From Chara braunii (taxonomy: Eukaryota; Streptophyta; Charophyceae; Charales; Characeae), in assembly GCA_003427395.1 (NCBI GenBank), contig BFEA01000284.1, positions 1,922,099 to 1,956,745 of the forward strand: a stretch of DNA of 34,647 bases, written 5' to 3'. Position numbers and translations under genes: made by a program. Positions 33,811 to 34,647 of the stretch are shown in pieces. The stretch's first letter is position 1. Each line of letters opens with the position of its first letter. Below the pieces are notes generated by a model that ran no database searches, was not told the origin of the DNA, and saw only the letters and a program-made list of their open reading frames with translations.

Positions 33811-34340
33811 GATTTTCCTTAGACACGTGCTTAAAGGTAGATTTAGACTTACTTACAATAAGATTTCGAGTAGGAGTGTTATATGAAGGTTTATTCCTGG
33901 GAATTGGTTTGTCTTGTGTTACAAGTCTTCTTTGGTGATCTCGATTCATGATTGGACTAGGTTCAGCTTGATCCCACGAGAATCATCTTCTGTTATCACT
34001 GATAACGGGTCAGTTGCTTATTCGTCGGTTTACAACTCAACTCTAATTCATTCTCGGTACTCAACCTAAAGGCTTTAACCCCTGTAGTTTGAATTGTTTC
34101 GTTGAATTTTCATCCGAAATTTGTTGAATTACCATTTAACAAAGATACTAAGTATTTTATTATGGAGGGTCGTAAAAAGGGTGAGGTTTGTGTGACTAAA
34201 ACAAGGGGTAAGATCGTAGAGAGTGATTGAAGTTGACCCCGTGTAGTGAGTGGACTTTTCGTTGAATCTTTGATGTTATTACAAGTATGATTGTGGTTCG
34301 GACTTCGAATTTAAATTGTCTGCGATCACATATATATTCT

Positions 34341-34590
34341 TGAAGGAAGTTAGCGACCGGTCTGACGCGGACGACCTAGTCCCATCCACAATTGTCGTTT
34401 CGGATGTGGGACCCGGTAGGCCACGTGCTGAGGGAAACCCTTCGGCCTGCCGATCTGTCCGCTTCGTTGCATCCGGACATGGAAGTGACCCGGCCGCCAG
34501 CAAAAATAACTAAAAAATAATAAAGAACTGGAAAAAAAAACGAGGAATTTGATTTTTATTGTTCTCCAGTTGTTTTCACTTTTATTTGTT

Positions 34591-34647
<57 letters not shown>
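34341..34647. other. Unassigned tail ending in poly-T
   Basis: Homology to the LTR family stops after GCGATCACATATATATT. A GC-rich stretch to about 34500 follows, then AT-rich sequence and 54 T at 34594-34647. The frames at 34279-34513 have no recognisable domain. The poly-T could be the poly-A end of a minus-strand retroposon or a low-complexity contig edge. Confidence 0.5.

Larger units (their letters stand above)
27734..34340 (+). mobile_element. OLD LTR, main segment (3' of the insertion)
   Basis: This resumes the LTR broken at 6663, starting with the second ACGA and ACGACGTAGA. Plus-strand matches to the reverse complement of the young LTRs occur in order. They include CTCAGCCTTGGGCCTAACACTA (28232), CCTTGGTTTTACC (28375), GCATGACGCCGGATT (28529), GGCGATTAGCCTTACGAGGTG (28690), CCGCCAACC-like text (28750), CTAGTAGTTGGTTCCCTTAG (29137), TTTCTTATTCTAAGTCTAGTC (31792), GTGGGATTGAAACCC (31840), both tandem arrays, and the TTATCACTGATAACGGGTC region (33993). 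Homology fades near 34340, about 1.2 kb before the expected LTR end. Frames of 76-243 codons at 28545-29454 are antisense or sense chance frames in this GC-rich LTR part. Confidence 0.82.

Noticed and set aside
13614-34340. CRISPR array from regularly spaced repeats
   Set aside because: The repeats are degenerate, spacing varies from 44 to 274 bp, there are no cas genes and the sequence is plant nuclear.

Overview
This window is repeat-dense nuclear DNA from a vascular plant. A decayed fragment of the 3' end of nuclear 18S rRNA with a plant-type sequence lies at 5984-6139. A primer-binding site matching the 3' end of plant tRNA-Asp lies at 19782-19799. Most of the rest is nested retrotransposon sequence. 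I find no intact host gene. The long reading frames present are mostly chance frames in GC-rich or AC-rich repeats.

Layout. (1) 1-5300 is a patchwork of simple repeats and decayed tandem duplications: an AG tract, a 205-bp tandem duplication at 371-745, a five-copy motif block to about 1870, AC-rich minisatellites at 3061-4365 and an 83-bp tandem pair at 5106-5271. (2) 5300-6361 holds a possible initiator-Met primer-binding site and the 18S fragment. (3) 6362-6663 is the first 302 bp of an old plus-strand LTR, called OLD here. (4) 6664-27733 is one 21,070-bp LTR retrotransposon on the minus strand. It has a 5' LTR at 19802-27733, a tRNA-Asp primer-binding site at 19782-19799, a 5,887-bp internal region with one broken gag-position frame at 17005-17679, and a 3' LTR at 6664-13914. 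(5) 27734-34340 is the rest of the OLD LTR, carrying a foldback structure near its start. (6) 34341-34647 is unassigned and ends in 54 T.

The central result is that the 21-kb element inserted in antisense into the LTR of a distant member of its own family. The OLD LTR stops at 6663 and resumes at 27734. A 4-bp target duplication (ACGA) abuts TG...CA termini, and the uninterrupted order of the empty site can be read from the element's own LTRs. The LTRs are very long (7.25 and 7.93 kb) and together make up about 72% of the element. No protease, reverse transcriptase, RNase H or integrase is recognisable, so it looks like a non-autonomous LARD-type element.

Each LTR carries two internal tandem arrays. 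One is built on a core like AAACTTATRGAAT and the other on a core like GGCAGCRCTTCC, with a spacing of about 122 bp. Unit spacing is nearly identical between the two LTRs of the young element. In the OLD LTR both unit number and unit sequence differ, so the arrays are conserved in position but appear to re-expand within lineages. The two young LTRs differ by roughly 10% by eye, mostly transitions, which suggests an old, methylated insertion. All alignments were made by eye, so identities are approximate and breakpoints may shift by a few bases.
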